Shown: positions 33,744 to 42,588, counted from the stretch's first letter. The stretch: DNA of 64,000 bases from Paenibacillus ferrarius (GCF_002027705.1 NZ_MBTG01000073.1:210573-274572), one strand, 5' to 3'. Numbers and translations: made by a program. Notes: a model not told the origin generated them from the letters alone.

Positions 33744-33829
33744 ATCAAATAATTGAGAGTTGAAATAATGGTGATAGTTGGTAAAACGACTATCATCTTT
33801 TTATTCCTAAGTTTAAGATTACTACTTAG

Positions 33830-34267
33830 GGGACGGGTGATGATTCAAAGCCTAAGGTATTCACAAATACCGTACACTATACATCAAATGCATCTGGTGG
33901 TTCGGGTTTAACCTACAAGGTTTTTCAGAGAAATGATATTGATTGGAGCATGAAACGAACTACAGGAGCGAAACAAGGAATAGGTTTAACAAATGCTGAA
34001 GCTGCCTCACGGCATGGACTTGCCCCAATTTAACCAGATGGCTTTATAGCCACCTTACACCATTCACGTCAAAGTGGTATAGGACCTTTGTTTGAAGCTA
34101 GTACTAGATATCATAATATAACTAACATAAGTAAATCTCCTCTTCATCCATATGGTGGAAAGCCTCACCCGTACTATCCTATGGGGAGAGGTAAGGGATC
34201 TCTTAGAGAGCAGTTCCAAAAGGTTGATTCACCTGAATATTGGAAATGGAGAGGGACACAACAATAG
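33830..34267 (+). pseudogene. LHH-type nuclease toxin with in-frame stop
   Basis: The frame reads GTGDDSKPK, then GLTNAEAASRHGLAPI, TAA (34031-34033), then PDGFIATLHHSRQSGIGPLF and a C-terminal SPEYWKWRG. This is the LHH form of the HNH/Endonuclease VII superfamily, complete except for the stop, where a single CAA-to-TAA change would explain the loss. TAG at 33827-33829 lies just upstream in this frame, so there is no delivery domain. An intact SUKH gene follows after 15 bases. Confidence 0.75.
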
Positions 34268-34282
34268 GAGGAGTGTATTAAG

Positions 34283-34711
34283 ATGGATAATTTACCAAAA
34301 GGATTAGAAGTTGCATTAAAAGAAGAAATTTACAATCGAGAAAATGAAGGTGACGTTCTTTCTGCTCTATCACGTCTAAACGTTACTACATCAAATGCTT
34401 TTATTCAATTTTATAAAAAGTATAGTGGTGCATTTTGGAGTGAGGCAGTACCTTATGAATTACTTGATATATGTGATGGTAAAAACAACATAGAAGTGTA
34501 TACTGAAATTTGTAGAAAGGAACATGGTTTTCTTCATAATTTTCTAGTGCTAAGCGAACTGTCCACTGGGGCAGTACTTGTGTTAGATAGTATTACTGAT
34601 AAAGTATATGAAGTTGATTTTGAAGGGGGTCAAGACCTTCTAATGAACGGAGAATTGGAAGTGAGTTGGTCGAATTTCAATGAGTTTCTAAAGGAATATT
34701 TTGAACTATAA
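34283..34711 (+). CDS. SUKH (SMI1/KNR4-type) immunity protein, 142 aa
   Basis: ATG follows AGGAGGAG. The protein is acidic, with a SUKH-like layout: TTSNAFIQFYKKYSGAFW near the start, a central LVLSELSTGAVLVLDS strand pair, and a C-terminal SWSNFNEFLKEYFEL helix. It is probably the immunity partner of the inactivated LHH toxin and may still protect against siblings that carry the intact toxin. Confidence 0.75.
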   Translation: MDNLPKGLEVALKEEIYNRENEGDVLSALSRLNVTTSNAFIQFYKKYSGAFWSEAVPYELLDICDGKNNIEVYTEICRKEHGFLHNFLVLSELSTGAVLVLDSITDKVYEVDFEGGQDLLMNGELEVSWSNFNEFLKEYFEL

Positions 34712-35604
34712 TTGTGTAGTTGAAAGAACACTTAACTATTTCATTTCCGGTAATGGGGCGCTACCCAGTGCCGAATGAACCCATCATCCATCATTCAATC
34801 ATGAACACATTTAACCCATGTAATACCCGTATGAAGATTTCTCTATATTGTTTGTATGCACAGATGCTTTAATTTTATAACCTAAATAACGCTATTCCGT
34901 TACGATGAACAGGTCGATTATGGTCAGATACTACCATGATTGACCTGTTTTTTGCTATGTTTGCTTTCTCACAGGTTCTTGAAAATGCTTCGCAACTGTA
35001 GAATGCGCCGCCCCGATAGGGAGGATCAAAAGGCAAGGCATCTTTTGAGATAGATAGCTCTACCATTAATATTGTTAGGACTTATCTGTTAAATGTTCGC
35101 AACAATCTGGCCATTTGCCGCGATAACTACTGTGAAAAAACAATCTGGTGACGACCAGTTGACATAGAACAGGTGAGGTATCGTCTTAGGCTAGCCGCCT
35201 TCCTACTCCACAGCCGCCCAAGAAGGAAGGTATTGCATATGAAAACGAAGTACAACGACTTCTGGTTAACTAAGAATAACAAAGCCGCTAATGCGTACAT
35301 GGACGTAGTACAGACTGGACCTCCTTTGCGCCCTACGATGATGAGCCGAAGCAGGGCGTTAAGCCCTCAGTTGTACTTACATAAATTTCATTACTAATCC
35401 TTATCAAAACATTTTTCCAGTGAATGTATGAGTGGTACAGTATTAATTGGTCCTACCGACACTACTATGCCTAGCGCTGCTGCGTATTTAGCCTTTTACA
35501 TATAAAATAGTGATTGTCGAAGTATCCATCCTTAAGGTATTATTCTGTAGTATGGAAATTTTTCCAAGTTTTCGGAAGACCAAATAAGGATGGCAGGTGA
35601 ACGG
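34712..35604. other. Gene-poor debris region with a vgrG fragment
   Basis: No gene is convincing in these 893 bases. A hairpin with AACAGGTC (34908-34915) and GACCTGTT (34942-34949) plus a T run looks like a terminator. A minus-strand frame (34875-35066) contains FDPPYRGGAFYSCEAF but no recognised family. Bases 35311-35366 copy the vgrG linker at 26493-26548. A weak promoter for the ABC exporter, TTGTCG (35514-35519) and TATTAT (35538-35543) spaced 18, lies at the right end. Confidence 0.6.
35311..35366 (+). repeat. Displaced vgrG linker fragment, copy 2
   Basis: It matches 26493-26548 with about 6 differences over 56 bases, still encoding FAPYDDEPKQGVK in one frame. It marks the right edge of the toxin cassette array. 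Confidence 0.85.
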
Positions 35605-36645
35605 ATGAGTCTAATTGAAGTACAGGATCTAACCAAAACATTTCGGCAAGCGGTCAAAGCTCCAGGTTTAGTAGGCGCGGTTAAACACATGTTTACCCAG
35701 AAATACAGGGAGAAGCAGGCGGTAAACGGCATCAGCCTGAGTATTGAAGCAGGGGAAGCCGTAGCTTATGTAGGGCCTAATGGAGCTGGTAAATCGACTA
35801 CGATCAAAATGCTCTCAGGTATTTTGGTGCCGACATCCGGCAGTGTAATGGTTGATGGCGTGGTTCCCCATAAGCAAAGAACGGACAATGCGAGAACCAT
35901 CGGGGCTGTATTCGGCCAACGAACACAATTGTGGTTCGATCTGCCGATCATAGAATCTTTTGCGCTGCTCAAAGATATTTACGAAATTCCGGAAGCGGTT
36001 TATCGGTACAATATGGATCGTTTTACCGAGCTGCTCTCGCTGGATGAATTTCTGCATCAACCTACACGCAAGCTATCTCTGGGACAACGGATGAGAGCGG
36101 ATTTAGCTGCTGCTCTGCTGCACAACCCTCGAATTGTCTATTTAGACGAACCGACCATCGGCTTGGATATTGCAGTGAAAGTGAAGATTCGAGAGTTTAT
36201 TAAGCAAATGAACCGCGAACAGGGAACGACCATTATTTTAACGACGCATGATTTGGAGGACATCGAGGATATTTGCCGCAGGCTTGTTATTATCGATCAG
36301 GGTAGGATCATCTATGATGGGAGCCTTCAGGCTGTCAAGGACGCTTTTGCTCGGGAGAGGACGATCCACTTCCAGCTGAGTCAGCCGCTATCGGGCAATG
36401 AACATCTGTTAACTGACTGGCCAGGAGCCGTCGTAGAACAGAAGGATGGTCAGCATATTGCGATCCGCTTTGACCGGTTTGAGGTATCAGCCAGCGAAGT
36501 CGTGAGCCGTGTCATGCGATTGGGTGAAGTGATTGACTTCCGTATCGATGAACCGAAGATCGAGCATGTGATTCGCAGGGTTTATGAAGGGGAGCTTGTA
36601 TTAACGGATGCGGAGCCGCCGAAAGCGATGGTGGCGAATGATTAG
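35605..36645 (+). CDS. ABC-2 type exporter ATP-binding protein, 346 aa
   Basis: Walker A GPNGAGKST, signature LSLGQRMRADLAAALLH, Walker B IVYLDEPTIGLD and H-loop TTHDLED are intact. ATG at 35605 follows AGGTGA. A C-terminal extension of about 90 residues after the ATPase is typical of exporters working with DUF990/ABC-2 permeases. The two following genes encode such permeases, with an 8-base overlap to the first. The substrate is unknown; drug or peptide export is common in this group. Confidence 0.92.
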   Translation: MSLIEVQDLTKTFRQAVKAPGLVGAVKHMFTQKYREKQAVNGISLSIEAGEAVAYVGPNGAGKSTTIKMLSGILVPTSGSVMVDGVVPHKQRTDNARTIGAVFGQRTQLWFDLPIIESFALLKDIYEIPEAVYRYNMDRFTELLSLDEFLHQPTRKLSLGQRMRADLAAALLHNPRIVYLDEPTIGLDIAVKVKIREFIKQMNREQGTTIILTTHDLEDIEDICRRLVIIDQGRIIYDGSLQAVKDAFARERTIHFQLSQPLSGNEHLLTDWPGAVVEQKDGQHIAIRFDRFEVSASEVVSRVMRLGEVIDFRIDEPKIEHVIRRVYEGELVLTDAEPPKAMVAND

Positions 36646-37432
36646 AAAATATGTGTCACTAGCCCAAATGTCTATGCAAAACAGCATTGCCTACCGCAGT
36701 TCATTTATCATCAATATTGTCGGCAGCCTTCTCCTCCTTGTATCCATGATGTATTTGTGGAAAGCGATTTACGCGGAGAGGACAGAGGTAGGCGGGTTTA
36801 CTTGGGAAGCTATGAAAGCGTATTTATTAATAACGTTTATTTCAAATTCAGTTTTGTCCTTTACCTCGGAGGGCCGTATTGCCGGGAAAATACGCGATGG
36901 CAGCGTCTCCTTGGATTTGTTGAAGCCGTTGGACTTTCAGAAGGCACGCTTCTCCGAAACGTTGGGGACGAGCTTATTTGAAGGAACGGTGACCATTGTG
37001 CTGACTATCTTGGTGCTCGCCTTTTTCTCAGGAGTTCAGATGCCTGTAGGCTTCACGGCCTGGCTATTATTTGCAATAAGCTTGCTTGCCGCGCTGCTTG
37101 TGAAATTCGGTGTAGTCTATCTCGCTGGCTTATGCTGTTTTTGGACGGATAGCTTCTATGGTATTTCACTGGCGAGAGCAGCTATCACCAACCTGCTTTC
37201 AGGTGCATTGGCTCCTTTGGCATTTTTCCCTGATTGGTTGAAATCGCTTTGTCTGCTGCTTCCGTTTCAGGGGATCGTTCACATTCCGGCTACGATCTAT
37301 TTGGGTCAGACTTCTTCCATGGAAGCTGTTCGAATGGTTGCGGTCCAGCTGATATGGGGCGTGGTGTTATGGCTGCTCGGTAAATTGCTGTGGAACATAG
37401 CGGTGAAAAAAGTGACGATACACGGCGGCTAA
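36638..37432 (+). CDS. ABC-2 family permease, 264 aa
   Basis: Six membrane segments are apparent, starting with SFIINIVGSLLLLVSMMYLWKAI. The segment GRIAGKIRDGSVSLDLLKPLDFQ is characteristic of the ABC-2 family permeases that pair with this ATPase type. ATG at 36638 overlaps the upstream gene by 8 bases. It probably forms a heterodimeric pore with the next gene product. Confidence 0.85.
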   Translation: MIRKYVSLAQMSMQNSIAYRSSFIINIVGSLLLLVSMMYLWKAIYAERTEVGGFTWEAMKAYLLITFISNSVLSFTSEGRIAGKIRDGSVSLDLLKPLDFQKARFSETLGTSLFEGTVTIVLTILVLAFFSGVQMPVGFTAWLLFAISLLAALLVKFGVVYLAGLCCFWTDSFYGISLARAAITNLLSGALAPLAFFPDWLKSLCLLLPFQGIVHIPATIYLGQTSSMEAVRMVAVQLIWGVVLWLLGKLLWNIAVKKVTIHGG

Positions 37433-37468
37433 GAGGAGACGAAGCTGAAAAGGGAAAGAGGTGGCCGG

Positions 37469-38272
37469 TTGAAGAGGAAGATTAGTCGATCTATGTACTT
37501 ATATACACGGCTGATGAGCCAGCAATTAAAAGCTATATTGGAATATCAGGCGGACTTTCTGCTACTCGTTATTGCAGCAGGTTTGACGCAGGTGATGGGG
37601 CTAATTTTTATATGGGTCATCTATCAAAAAATACCGCAAATCCACGGTTGGGATTTCTGGGAAGTTATTTTTATTTATGCGATCATTAATTTTACGACAG
37701 GCGTTTCTCAGTTCTTTTTTGAAGGGACATGGCGGATTGGATTTCTGGTCAACTCGGGAGAATTGGATCGAATGCTGCTTCGCCCCATATCGCCAGTGCT
37801 TCAGGTGCTTAGTGGTGCTGTCGGAATGAACGGTTTAGGCAACATGGTGGTAGGAGGTATTATGCTTGTAAATGCACTTCGTTATGTTCATATCGAGTGG
37901 ACTTGGGATAAGGCGCTAATTGGCTTTGTGTTATTTATCTCAGCTATGGTTACGCGTACTGCGATTAACCTTATATCCAATTCGCTTGTTTTCTGGACAC
38001 AAGCCCCTAATAATTCCTTACCAATGATGGTCAGCAGTTTGGCCGAATTCGCCAAATTTCCGATTACAATCTATTCGTTTGGTGTACAGTTATTTTTCTC
38101 CTTGATACTTCCGTATGCATTTGTAAGCTTTTTTCCGGCGGCCTACTTGTTCGACAAACAGAGCTGGGGCTGGATAGGATTGCTGACTCCGTTGGCTGCA
38201 ATTTACTGTGTGGTTTTAGGCATAGCTATATTTAGAAAAGGATTGAGTCAATACGAAGGAGCGGGGAGTTGA
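37469..38272 (+). CDS. ABC-2 family permease, second subunit, 267 aa
   Basis: The TTG start follows AGAGGTGG. Multiple membrane segments and the family segment LVNSGELDRMLLRPISPVLQ are seen. It ends the three-gene exporter operon, and the next gene is convergent 32 bases away. Confidence 0.85.
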   Translation: MKRKISRSMYLYTRLMSQQLKAILEYQADFLLLVIAAGLTQVMGLIFIWVIYQKIPQIHGWDFWEVIFIYAIINFTTGVSQFFFEGTWRIGFLVNSGELDRMLLRPISPVLQVLSGAVGMNGLGNMVVGGIMLVNALRYVHIEWTWDKALIGFVLFISAMVTRTAINLISNSLVFWTQAPNNSLPMMVSSLAEFAKFPITIYSFGVQLFFSLILPYAFVSFFPAAYLFDKQSWGWIGLLTPLAAIYCVVLGIAIFRKGLSQYEGAGS

Positions 38273-38304
38273 AGCCCGCTCTTTGTTTAACATATGGCTT
38301 TAGC

Positions 38305-40041
38305 TCAGTCCAACTCTGCACGAGTGAACAGATCGTGAATAAGTACCTCATCCTCACAGGCAGATTTGAACGCCCATGCGAACAGTTCTACAGCGGTTCC
38401 ATTACTCGAGTAGGCACAGAACATATCTGCTTCCGGGTCAAAATGAATCGTGTCCGCGAGCTCCGGCATCCGCTCATTCAAGAACACCGCCGCCAGTGAT
38501 GCCCAATCGTAACCGTTGCCTTCGAACCCCTCGTCCGCCCTGCTGTTGAATAGCTCGGTCAAATAGCTGCCGACCGTCAGGATGACAGATTTGCCGCCAT
38601 TGTTCTGTTTCACGAGGATAAAGGGGGCGACATCCTTCGGTTCTCTTGCAGTTGTCAATGCCTGTGCAGCTTCGGTTTCTGCTGAAAACTTTGCTATCAC
38701 CGCACTGCGTGCCTCGTCCGTGAAACGGAGAACTCCATTCTCCTGAACGATAAGGCCTCCCCCGATCCGCCCATCCAGCCAATCGCTGATGAAGCCGGGA
38801 GCATACCCTCCTTGGCCGAATTCGCCGCCGAAAGCGATCATTTGATCATAGGTATCCAGATACTGCTGACGGCTGGCAGTCGGGAAAGCGTTGGTGTATA
38901 GCCAGAACTGCACATCGTACATGAGATGAGACCGCTCATCCGCATGAAATGAGAAGTGGCCCTTCTCTTGAACGATCCGGGTACAGACGCTGCGTATTTT
39001 GGACTCCAGCCCGTCCACCTCAGAGGCCTGACTGCAGAGTTCCGTGAGCAGTGGAGAGAATTTTCCTTCAGCCACTTTGCGCAGATCGTTCTCTTTATCT
39101 TCTTCGGAAGTGTCGTAATCCTCATCATTGACCAGACCGCGGATGAACGTCTCGAAGTCCGGCGCCAAGAATGTTATCTCGTAATCATCTTCCTGATCGA
39201 CATGAATGACTGCAGGTTCGCCGTCCTTCCCACAGTGACTGTAATCCAGCATCACGACATCGTGCCCTGCCGAAGGGCAGTCACAGATGACTACGCCGAT
39301 ATCCGGATAGCCCCACTCCTCAATCATGAACGGACTGCCGAGATCACCGCAGATCGAGTAGCTTTTGTCGCGGCCGATCCCCATAATTCCCGTTATAGCA
39401 ATATGATCCTCAGCCCAAGAGGTAGCTTCATCTGTCGGGAAGGATGTATGATGGGGAATGCCCCCGTTCTGATGCTTCATCAGAGCGATATAGGCTGCCG
39501 GCAGCTTATAGCCGAGTTCTTCTTCTATAGAAGAAATCAGCTCATCCGTAGGCGGATCAGAGACATATTGTTCTCTGGCATAGTTACTGTCTTCCCAGAA
39601 ACTGTCGAGATCCATACCTTCAAAAGGGATCGCTCCCGGGTCTTTCTGTTGTTTGCTGAGTTTGCGCTGGTATTCAGCCTTTTGTTGTTTTTCCCATTTG
39701 CTATGGCTCCAATCTAGCAATCTGGCTGAATGCTTATCGCCAGGGTCCAGCACCAGCGCGGTGCTTAGCACACCTGCCGCTTTCTCATACCGCTTCATAT
39801 AATAATAGGAATAACCTACGCGAAAGTACCACAATGGATCATTTTTTCCCTGCTCAGCAATGAGAGCAAATTGTTCCAGTGCTTTGTCATACAAACTCAG
39901 ATTGTTATAAGCACGACCAATGCTGCTGATCATGTCGTAATCCCTATCCGCTGGAGGAATCTTCATTAGAGTGTCTACGATTTGCTGGTGTTCATCCTCC
40001 TCGTGCCACTGCATGATCTGTGCGCTTAGCTCTTGTTCCAT
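38305..40041 (-). CDS. TPR-SUKH-Imm51 multidomain immunity-type protein, 578 aa
   Basis: The N-terminal 130 residues contain TPRs (MISSIGRAYNNLSLYDKA, PLWYFRVGYSYYYMKRY). A middle SUKH (SMI1/KNR4) domain has LGYKLPAAYIALMKHQNGG and later ITGIMGIGRD. The C-terminus matches Imm51: PFILVKQNNGGKSV, DEGFEGNGYDWASLAAVFL, IHFDPEADMFCAYS and DLFTRAELD. Two immunity-type domains on a TPR scaffold suggest broad or multi-toxin protection. It is cytosolic, with no toxin gene beside it. A long antisense open frame here is a shadow. Confidence 0.85.
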   Translation of the reverse strand: MEQELSAQIMQWHEEDEHQQIVDTLMKIPPADRDYDMISSIGRAYNNLSLYDKALEQFALIAEQGKNDPLWYFRVGYSYYYMKRYEKAAGVLSTALVLDPGDKHSARLLDWSHSKWEKQQKAEYQRKLSKQQKDPGAIPFEGMDLDSFWEDSNYAREQYVSDPPTDELISSIEEELGYKLPAAYIALMKHQNGGIPHHTSFPTDEATSWAEDHIAITGIMGIGRDKSYSICGDLGSPFMIEEWGYPDIGVVICDCPSAGHDVVMLDYSHCGKDGEPAVIHVDQEDDYEITFLAPDFETFIRGLVNDEDYDTSEEDKENDLRKVAEGKFSPLLTELCSQASEVDGLESKIRSVCTRIVQEKGHFSFHADERSHLMYDVQFWLYTNAFPTASRQQYLDTYDQMIAFGGEFGQGGYAPGFISDWLDGRIGGGLIVQENGVLRFTDEARSAVIAKFSAETEAAQALTTAREPKDVAPFILVKQNNGGKSVILTVGSYLTELFNSRADEGFEGNGYDWASLAAVFLNERMPELADTIHFDPEADMFCAYSSNGTAVELFAWAFKSACEDEVLIHDLFTRAELD

Positions 40042-40250
40042 CGTTGCCGTCTGCCTCCCAAATGTGAAAATATGATTTTCTCTATTTTACCAGAGAGATG
40101 GCCCTGAATGGAAATGTTTGCCGCGATTGCGAAGGTTGCCTCGGCCTGTTTGACTTGGTTGTCCACAAATTTGTGTTAGTATTAATGGTAGAGTTAAGAT
40201 TAAGAGTTGATACTGTGAAATATTTTATCATGTTTTTAGAGAGGGGAAAA

Positions 40251-40706
40251 ATGATTAAATTAGAATTAATGAATTCGACTGAATTCCAGGAGTACCTAAA
40301 TTCTGCAATTAAAAGCTACGCAAACAGCAACGTCCAATCTGGTAATTGGAACGAACATGAATCTACCAGTAAGGCAATAGAACAATACGCACAACTTTTG
40401 CCTGATGGTGAGAAAACCGCAAATAATAAATTATTAACAATTCGTTCAGATGGGCAAGAGGTTGGAATGATTTGGTTGGCATTGAAACCGAACAACAAAG
40501 GGTTTATCTACGATATAAAGATTAGGGAAGATTATCAAGGACGTGGACTTGGCAAGCAAGCGATGCAAGAAATTGAAAAGATGGCAAGAGAACTTGGCAT
40601 AAAGAGTATGGGACTTCACGTCTTTGCTCATAACAAAATAGCGCGTGGTTTATATGAAAAGCTAGGCTATCAAGAAACGAGCATCGTAATGGCAAAAGAA
40701 TTATAA
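40251..40706 (+). CDS. GNAT family N-acetyltransferase, 151 aa
   Basis: ATG at 40251 is preceded by GAGAGGGG. The acetyl-CoA binding motif is clear (IKIREDYQGRGLGKQAMQE) and the C-terminal strand ends HNKIARGLYEKLGYQE. The substrate cannot be predicted. A perfect 12-base palindrome CACAAATTTGTG lies upstream at 40164-40175 near a TTGACT. Confidence 0.88.
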   Translation: MIKLELMNSTEFQEYLNSAIKSYANSNVQSGNWNEHESTSKAIEQYAQLLPDGEKTANNKLLTIRSDGQEVGMIWLALKPNNKGFIYDIKIREDYQGRGLGKQAMQEIEKMARELGIKSMGLHVFAHNKIARGLYEKLGYQETSIVMAKEL

Positions 40707-40829
40707 ACTCATTTCTTGTTCAGATAATTTTAATTTAATTGAAATAGCTATATCTTGGACGCTTGAAAAGTTCATCGATTGACCTGATCTTTAATTGGAA
40801 CTATACTGTGTAGCAAAGAGGGTGAGTAG

Positions 40830-41264
40830 ATGAAACAAATCAGCAGTCGTTTTTCGATGGCAGTCCATATTCTCTCGATGATTGCGTTGGACCCGCTATA
40901 TAGTACAGGCGACCGAATAGCACGCAGCATCAATAGTAACCCTGTTGTAATTAGACGGATCATGGCTCAGCTCAAAAAAGCAGGGTATATTGAAACAAAA
41001 TCTGGCGTTGCAGGGGCCTCCCTTCGAGTATCTCCCGAAAGATTAACCCTGCTGGATATTTACCGGGCCGTCGAATCCGTGGAAGGAAACCAGCTTTTTA
41101 ATTTTCATAAGGAACCTGACCCCAATTGCTCTGTAGGCATGAACATTGAATCGGTTCTCTTGCCACAACTCTCTCATGCGCAGAAGGCAATGGAAAACGA
41201 ACTGGATTCCGTTACTCTGGCTCAGATTGTTGAGCAATTACGGACAAAAGTGAATGCAAAATAA
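40830..41264 (+). CDS. Rrf2 family transcriptional regulator, 144 aa
   Basis: The winged helix at the N-terminus reads SRFSMAVHILSMIAL, DRIARSINSNPVVIRRIM and LKKAGYIETKSGVAGAS, as in Rrf2/YwnA regulators. Only one Cys is present in the region where Fe-S members carry three, so an iron-sulfur cluster is unlikely; the single Cys could sense thiol-reactive compounds. It is convergent with a VOC gene whose upstream palindrome may be its operator. Confidence 0.88.
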   Translation: MKQISSRFSMAVHILSMIALDPLYSTGDRIARSINSNPVVIRRIMAQLKKAGYIETKSGVAGASLRVSPERLTLLDIYRAVESVEGNQLFNFHKEPDPNCSVGMNIESVLLPQLSHAQKAMENELDSVTLAQIVEQLRTKVNAK

Positions 41265-41302
41265 AGCTGCTCCCTACGTTCCGTGGAGCAGCTTTATTTA
41301 TT
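41263..41302. terminator. Terminator between Rrf2 and VOC genes
   Basis: AAAGCTGCTCC (41263-41273) pairs with GGAGCAGCTTT (41285-41295), followed by ATTTATTTG. It begins in the Rrf2 stop codon and serves this gene; the A-rich left side could serve the convergent gene as well. Confidence 0.78.
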
Positions 41303-41321
41303 TGTTTTAAATTTGCGCCAG

Positions 41322-41684
41322 TTAAACAGCAGCCTTTGCAGGCTCTACATATTCAATAAAACTGCCATCGGGATGTTGTACAAAAATGCTAGGACCAATA
41401 GGACCGTGCTGATCCCTTATGATGAGGGTATTTTGCTGCTGTAATACGTTCTTCAATTCGTTCATAGAATCAACGTACACTACGGCACGGAGTGATCTAG
41501 CAGGCTCCAAAGCCTCCGGACTTCCAGATACGATAACGTAAGGATATACGGTGGCTAAAGACAAACCAGCTTCGGGAATATCCCATCTTCGATCCATAGG
41601 TTGGTTTGCAAGAGATTCATAATATGCAACGGTTGTATCCAGTTCATTGGTAAAGACGGGGATAAAATGATCTGTGATTTTCAT
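41322..41684 (-). CDS. VOC/glyoxalase family protein, 120 aa
   Basis: One vicinal-oxygen-chelate domain: MKITDHFIPVFTNELDTTVAYYESL at the start and SIFVQHPDGSFIEYVEP at the end. Such proteins are often resistance or detoxification enzymes or metal-binding proteins. AGGAGG precedes the ATG. A strong inverted repeat upstream (41713-41731) suggests tight repression. The active function cannot be read from sequence. Confidence 0.82.
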   Translation of the reverse strand: MKITDHFIPVFTNELDTTVAYYESLANQPMDRRWDIPEAGLSLATVYPYVIVSGSPEALEPARSLRAVVYVDSMNELKNVLQQQNTLIIRDQHGPIGPSIFVQHPDGSFIEYVEPAKAAV

Positions 41685-41712
41685 AGTAACCTCCTAAATT
41701 TTAATACATACC

Positions 41713-41746
41713 TATAACCATAGTGGTTATAACTATTATGGTTATA
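41713..41746. promoter_or_regulatory. Palindromic operator upstream of the VOC gene
   Basis: TATAACCATAGTGGTTATA at 41713-41731 has 8-base arms around TAG, and a further half (TATGGTTATA) follows to 41746. It covers the expected promoter of the minus-strand VOC gene. The cognate regulator could be the nearby Rrf2 protein or a MarR/HxlR-type factor elsewhere. Confidence 0.65.
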
Positions 41747-41810
41747 TAATAATTTCAGGATCTTGTCAAACTTGCCGAGTTCTAACTTCCTCGTAAATCG
41801 CAGACACGAT

Positions 41811-42101
41811 TCAGGTCCGGGGCTTACCCCCGTCTTGCATCTGCTTAACTCCTTTGCTTTTTGCGTCTTCTGCTGCTTTCTTTAGCAGGTTAGGGGCAAG
41901 CGAAAGCCACCCGACCTCTAGACTTACTTTGGGTAAGCCTCGAAGAAGGAATCTTTTGAATCCACGGTTGTTTTTGATGTCACCGAATACAGCCGGTTTA
42001 ATCATCCGCCTGACTGCTGGCGCACAGCCTTGAGCTCTAGCTCCAGTTGCTTTCTCTAAACCTGCAATTATGCATCTTTTTTGCTCTTGGAAGAGCCTCA
42101 A
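41811..42101 (-). pseudogene. IS1182-type transposase C-terminal fragment
   Basis: The residues VFGDIKNNRGFKRFLLRGLPKVSLE and WLSLAPNLLKKAA are the hallmark end of IS1182-family transposases (usual form VFGQIKHNRGFRRFLLRG). Only about 90 residues remain of more than 450, and the upstream DDE part is missing. It marks an old insertion now decayed. Confidence 0.82.
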
Positions 42102-42246
42102 CGATTAAATTCCTGCGTTTGTGCAGGCTTTTGAGGCCTTTTCTAGATGATCAGCTGAAAAGGATAAAAATGCCTGCACAATTGCAGGCATTTCCACTTT
42201 TTAACCGAATTCGCCCGGAAATTCCTGTATTTTCGCAGGCTTTTAC
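42061..42246. repeat. Array of short CCTGC...GCAGG palindromes
   Basis: Four related short inverted repeats lie at about 42061 (overlapping the transposase fragment; CCTGCAATTATGCAT), 42112 (CCTGCGTTTGTGCAGG), 42173 (CCTGCACAATTGCAGG) and 42224 (CCTGTATTTTCGCAGG). They are spaced about 50-60 bases apart and mostly followed by CTTTT or ATTT. They may be structured remains of the IS or tandem terminator-like hairpins. Confidence 0.6.
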
Positions 42247-42259
42247 ACTTGGTTGAACT

Positions 42260-42588
42260 GATCTGATCTAGAAGCCCCTTCATCCCACCTGGAATTATAT
42301 AGTAATCAACACCATCATCTATCGACGCTTACATAATAAATTTGGCTTATGGGACAGCCTCTATTTTACATAGGAAAGAATCATTTCCGGCCAAACGCTC
42401 ACCAGGGCAACACGATTGAGGGCTCGACGATGACGATTGCGACTTTAATATCAGATAGATTTGTCATCGTTTCACCCCTTGCGGCATAACATTCTCACTT
42501 TAACAGAACCTAAACGGCGGGAGTAAACTTAAGCTGATGTTCATCTATTCGTTTAGGCTCCGTTTCAATGAGGCTGTTAGGATAGGAA
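42260..42588. other. Intergenic remnants; truncated minus-strand gene start
   Basis: No intact gene is seen. On the minus strand a well-formed start (AAGGGGTGAAACGATG, ATG at 42467) opens a 22-codon frame, MTNLSDIKVAIVIVEPS..., ending at 42399. It could be the left-over start of a deleted gene or a leader peptide. The rest shows nothing recognisable. Confidence 0.4.

Noticed and set aside
35173..35397. Possible 74-residue gene downstream of the toxin array
   Set aside because: It contains the displaced vgrG linker in a different frame and has no ribosome site or family pattern, so it is debris.
38956..39717. Plus-strand open frame of 253 codons
   Set aside because: It is antisense to the TPR-SUKH-Imm51 gene, which shows clear domain motifs on the other strand, and it has no recognisable motif of its own.
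40164..40175. CACAAATTTGTG palindrome as an operator for the GNAT gene
   Set aside because: It is a perfect 12-mer, but too short and AT-rich to claim as a site without a second copy or known regulator.
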